NCBI GenBank assembly: GCA_015485895.1 | Contig: WFSR01000029.1 | Location: 1-5,331 of the forward strand | DNA length: 5,331 bases | Source: Candidatus Microgenomates bacterium | Lineage (GTDB): Bacteria > Patescibacteriota > Microgenomatia > UBA12405 > UBA6130 | Direction: 5' to 3' | Shown: one piece after another, positions 3,478-5,331 of the stretch | Position numbering within the stretch: position 1 is the first letter of the stretch | How the letters are laid out: the number at the start of each line of letters is the position of its first letter | Program-made: the position numbers and the translations under genes | Notes under the pieces: generated by a model | Told to the model about the DNA's origin: nothing | The model's input: the letters and a program-made list of their open reading frames with translations, nothing else | Database searches by the model: none

Positions 3478-5295
3478 ATGTTCCGTTCCCGGCGCTGGCA
3501 GCGGCTGAAAGAATACCTCGTTTTGTCTTGGCGGGTGGGCAAACTTTACCACCAAGCCAACCCCCGTCTGTTCTGGCTTAACTTTCTCACCGTCGTTTAC
3601 ACTGCCCTTACCCCTTTGGTCAGTGCCTGGGTTTTCAAGCTTATCATTGACCAAATAATTCGCGATCAACGGGTTGGTGTCCTCCATCTTTCCTCTCTGT
3701 TGACCCTTTTAACAGCCACTCTTTTTATTAACATCAGCACCCGCCTTGCCTGGCGCCTCCTAGAATATTGCGAACGAATGCTCTATCTTGACTTTGGCCG
3801 TCTAATCACTCTAGCTACCAACCGTCGTTTTGCCTATCTTGATTTTTATCACTGGCAAGATGCCAAGCTCCACGACCTTTTTAATAAAGTCCGCGAAAGC
3901 TATACTTATCGGCCAAGCAATTTTGCCGACCGGCAATTTTATCTCCTCCAAAATTTGGTTTCCCTCACCAGCAACGCCTTGGCGGTAATTCTTCTCAACC
4001 CGCTATTCCTCATCCTCTTGATTATTGCCTCCCTGCCCGAACTTTTAGTTAGCCTTCGTTTTAGCCGTTCCATTTGGGATATTCACGGCGCCAAGGGGCC
4101 CATCCGCCGGAATTTTTGGAATACTAGTTATTACCTCACCCGGGAAAGGGTTTTGGCCGAAATTCACGCCCTTGGCCTGCAAAATTTCCTCCTCCAGAAA
4201 ATTGATCGGCTTTACCGTCAATTCTTCGCCTACCAAAAGGAGGCCATCAAAAAAATGGTCAACCAACGGGCTGTTTCCGCCAGCCTCGATGCCAGCGCCC
4301 GCTTTCTAGTTTTTGCCGTTATCGTTTTTCAAGCTGCCCTCAACAAAATTACCATTGGTGGTCTAAGCTTCTATGCCAGCCGGTTAAACGGATTCAGCCA
4401 CGACCTGCGCAGTTTTTTCCGCAACCTGGCGGCTAATTTTGAAGACCTCCTTTATATCCGCGACCTTTTCCGCCTTCTTGATTTGCCGGAAATTATCACC
4501 AGCGGCCAAAAACAGCCTTCACCACCTTTTCAAATTGAATTTCGCAATATTGGTTTTCACTATCCTAGCTCGGACCAGTGGGTTTTCCGCCATTTCAATT
4601 TAACCATCAAACCTCGCGAAAAATTGGCTCTCATTGGCGCCAACGGCGCTGGTAAAACAACCCTTATCCGCCTTCTTTTGCGCTTTTATGACCCCCAAGA
4701 AGGGCAAATTTTAATTAATGGGACAGACCTTCGGGGAGTAAATTTGGCCTATTGGCGGCGGCAAATTGCCACCATTCTTCAAGACTTCAACCGCTACGCC
4801 TATAGCTTTCAGGAAAATGTTTATCTGGGCGATGTCTTTCGGCCATTTTCAAAAACCGATTTCCAAAAAGCCGTTAACGATGCCGAGGCTAAAACCCTTC
4901 TCGCCCGTTTGCCGCGGAGGGCAAAAACCATTTTAGCCAAAGAGTTTCGCCAGGGAACTGATTTGTCAACCGGAGAATGGCAGAAAGTTGCCCTCGCCCG
5001 GGCCTTTTACCGCCGGGCGCCAATCTTAATCCTTGATGAGCCGACAGCAGCCATTGATGCCCTCGCCGAGGCCCGCATTTTTAACCGCCTTAAGCGGCTT
5101 TTCCAAAAGAAAACGGTTATTATGGTCTCCCACCGCTTTTCTACCGTCCGCCACGCCGACCAGATTGTTGTTCTTCAAAAAGGGAAAATCATTGAAATGG
5201 GCAACCACCAAACCCTAATGAAGCAAAACGGCCATTATGCTCGCCTTTTCCGTCTCCAAGCCCGCGGCTACCGAGAGACAGAGCTTAGAACTTAG
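3478..5295 (+). CDS. ABC exporter half-transporter (fused membrane and ATPase domains)
   Basis: This is a full-length exporter-type ABC protein of 605 aa in the inner membrane. It should work as a homodimer, since no partner gene is present; the substrate is unknown. The membrane domain covers about residues 20-330, with hydrophobic segments near 31-58, 68-92, 156-172, 174-195 and 275-300. The ATPase domain (351-595) has Tyr362 (A-loop), Walker A GANGAGKT (387-394, Lys393), Q-loop Gln435, signature LSTGEWQ (496-502), Walker B ILILDE (Asp520, catalytic Glu521), a D-loop AAID and switch His552. All catalytic residues are present. The signature has Thr in place of the first Gly of LSGGQ. The ATG at 3478 follows the TATAAT array directly and has no Shine-Dalgarno site. 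Isoleucine is almost never ATA and arginine is mostly CGN, unlike the gene before it, so the two may have different histories. The final residues TELRT are encoded by heptamer repeat DNA. Confidence 0.95.
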   Translation: MFRSRRWQRLKEYLVLSWRVGKLYHQANPRLFWLNFLTVVYTALTPLVSAWVFKLIIDQIIRDQRVGVLHLSSLLTLLTATLFINISTRLAWRLLEYCERMLYLDFGRLITLATNRRFAYLDFYHWQDAKLHDLFNKVRESYTYRPSNFADRQFYLLQNLVSLTSNALAVILLNPLFLILLIIASLPELLVSLRFSRSIWDIHGAKGPIRRNFWNTSYYLTRERVLAEIHALGLQNFLLQKIDRLYRQFFAYQKEAIKKMVNQRAVSASLDASARFLVFAVIVFQAALNKITIGGLSFYASRLNGFSHDLRSFFRNLAANFEDLLYIRDLFRLLDLPEIITSGQKQPSPPFQIEFRNIGFHYPSSDQWVFRHFNLTIKPREKLALIGANGAGKTTLIRLLLRFYDPQEGQILINGTDLRGVNLAYWRRQIATILQDFNRYAYSFQENVYLGDVFRPFSKTDFQKAVNDAEAKTLLARLPRRAKTILAKEFRQGTDLSTGEWQKVALARAFYRRAPILILDEPTAAIDALAEARIFNRLKRLFQKKTVIMVSHRFSTVRHADQIVVLQKGKIIEMGNHQTLMKQNGHYARLFRLQARGYRETELRT

Positions 5296-5331
5296 AACTT
5301 GGAGCTTAACTTAATAGGTATATTAATTAAA
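5181..5331. repeat. Terminal direct repeat, right copy (same as 1-151)
   Basis: This is the exact second copy of bases 1-151. Joining the ends through it gives a 5180-bp circle in which the ABC gene is whole and is followed by the 116-646 repeat field. The left edge (5181) is the third base of codon 568 of the ABC gene. Confidence 0.97.

Noticed and set aside
3439..3687. Minus-strand 82-aa open frame, and others at 4045-4266, 5026-5211 and 5033-5218
   Set aside because: All overlap the well-supported ABC exporter in other frames.

Overview
The window looks like a small circular contig, or one unit of a tandem array, from an uncultivated bacterium. Its first 151 bases are repeated exactly as its last 151 bases, so the non-redundant length is 5180 bp. 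The cut falls inside an ABC exporter gene that is complete at 3478-5295. The standard code fits every gene seen. Several features fit a candidate-phylum lineage such as the CPR/Patescibacteria: no Shine-Dalgarno sequence before most plus-strand starts, many degenerate AT-rich 'ttaggattt' and 'aagttcc' intergenic repeats, and GC-rich perfect palindromes set into AT-rich DNA. That placement is an inference from style, not from a marker gene.

Layout: 1-115 is the second copy of the ABC gene's 3' end. 116-646 is non-coding and packed with repeats: heptamers, AT-rich modules, a 34-bp perfect palindrome, and a dispersed palindromic element. 647-1147 encodes a 166-aa protein of unknown function. 1320-1640 on the minus strand encodes a small six-cysteine protein, the only gene here with a clear Shine-Dalgarno site. 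1761-2022 is a decayed IS30-type transposase start. 2046 to about 2230 is the front of a minimal nucleotidyltransferase gene whose reading frame decays just after the GSxxRG motif and runs into a second copy of the dispersed palindromic element. 2308-2740 is a second repeat field built as an imperfect inverted repeat around a 30-nt purine tract. 2745-3422 encodes a 225-aa unknown protein behind a near-consensus sigma-70 promoter. 3478-5295 encodes a full-length ABC exporter half-transporter.

The genes do not form an obvious pathway. The ABC exporter is the only one whose role can be named with confidence. The clearest shared theme is promoter architecture: at four plus-strand starts a -10-like hexamer ends 5-9 bp before the ATG, which predicts leaderless or nearly leaderless mRNAs. 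If the circle is real, no recognised replication, mobilisation or partition gene is present. Either one of the unknown proteins supplies that role or the circle is an assembly or tandem-duplication product. The pseudogenes and dense repeats suggest a chromosomal-style accessory region rather than a streamlined plasmid.
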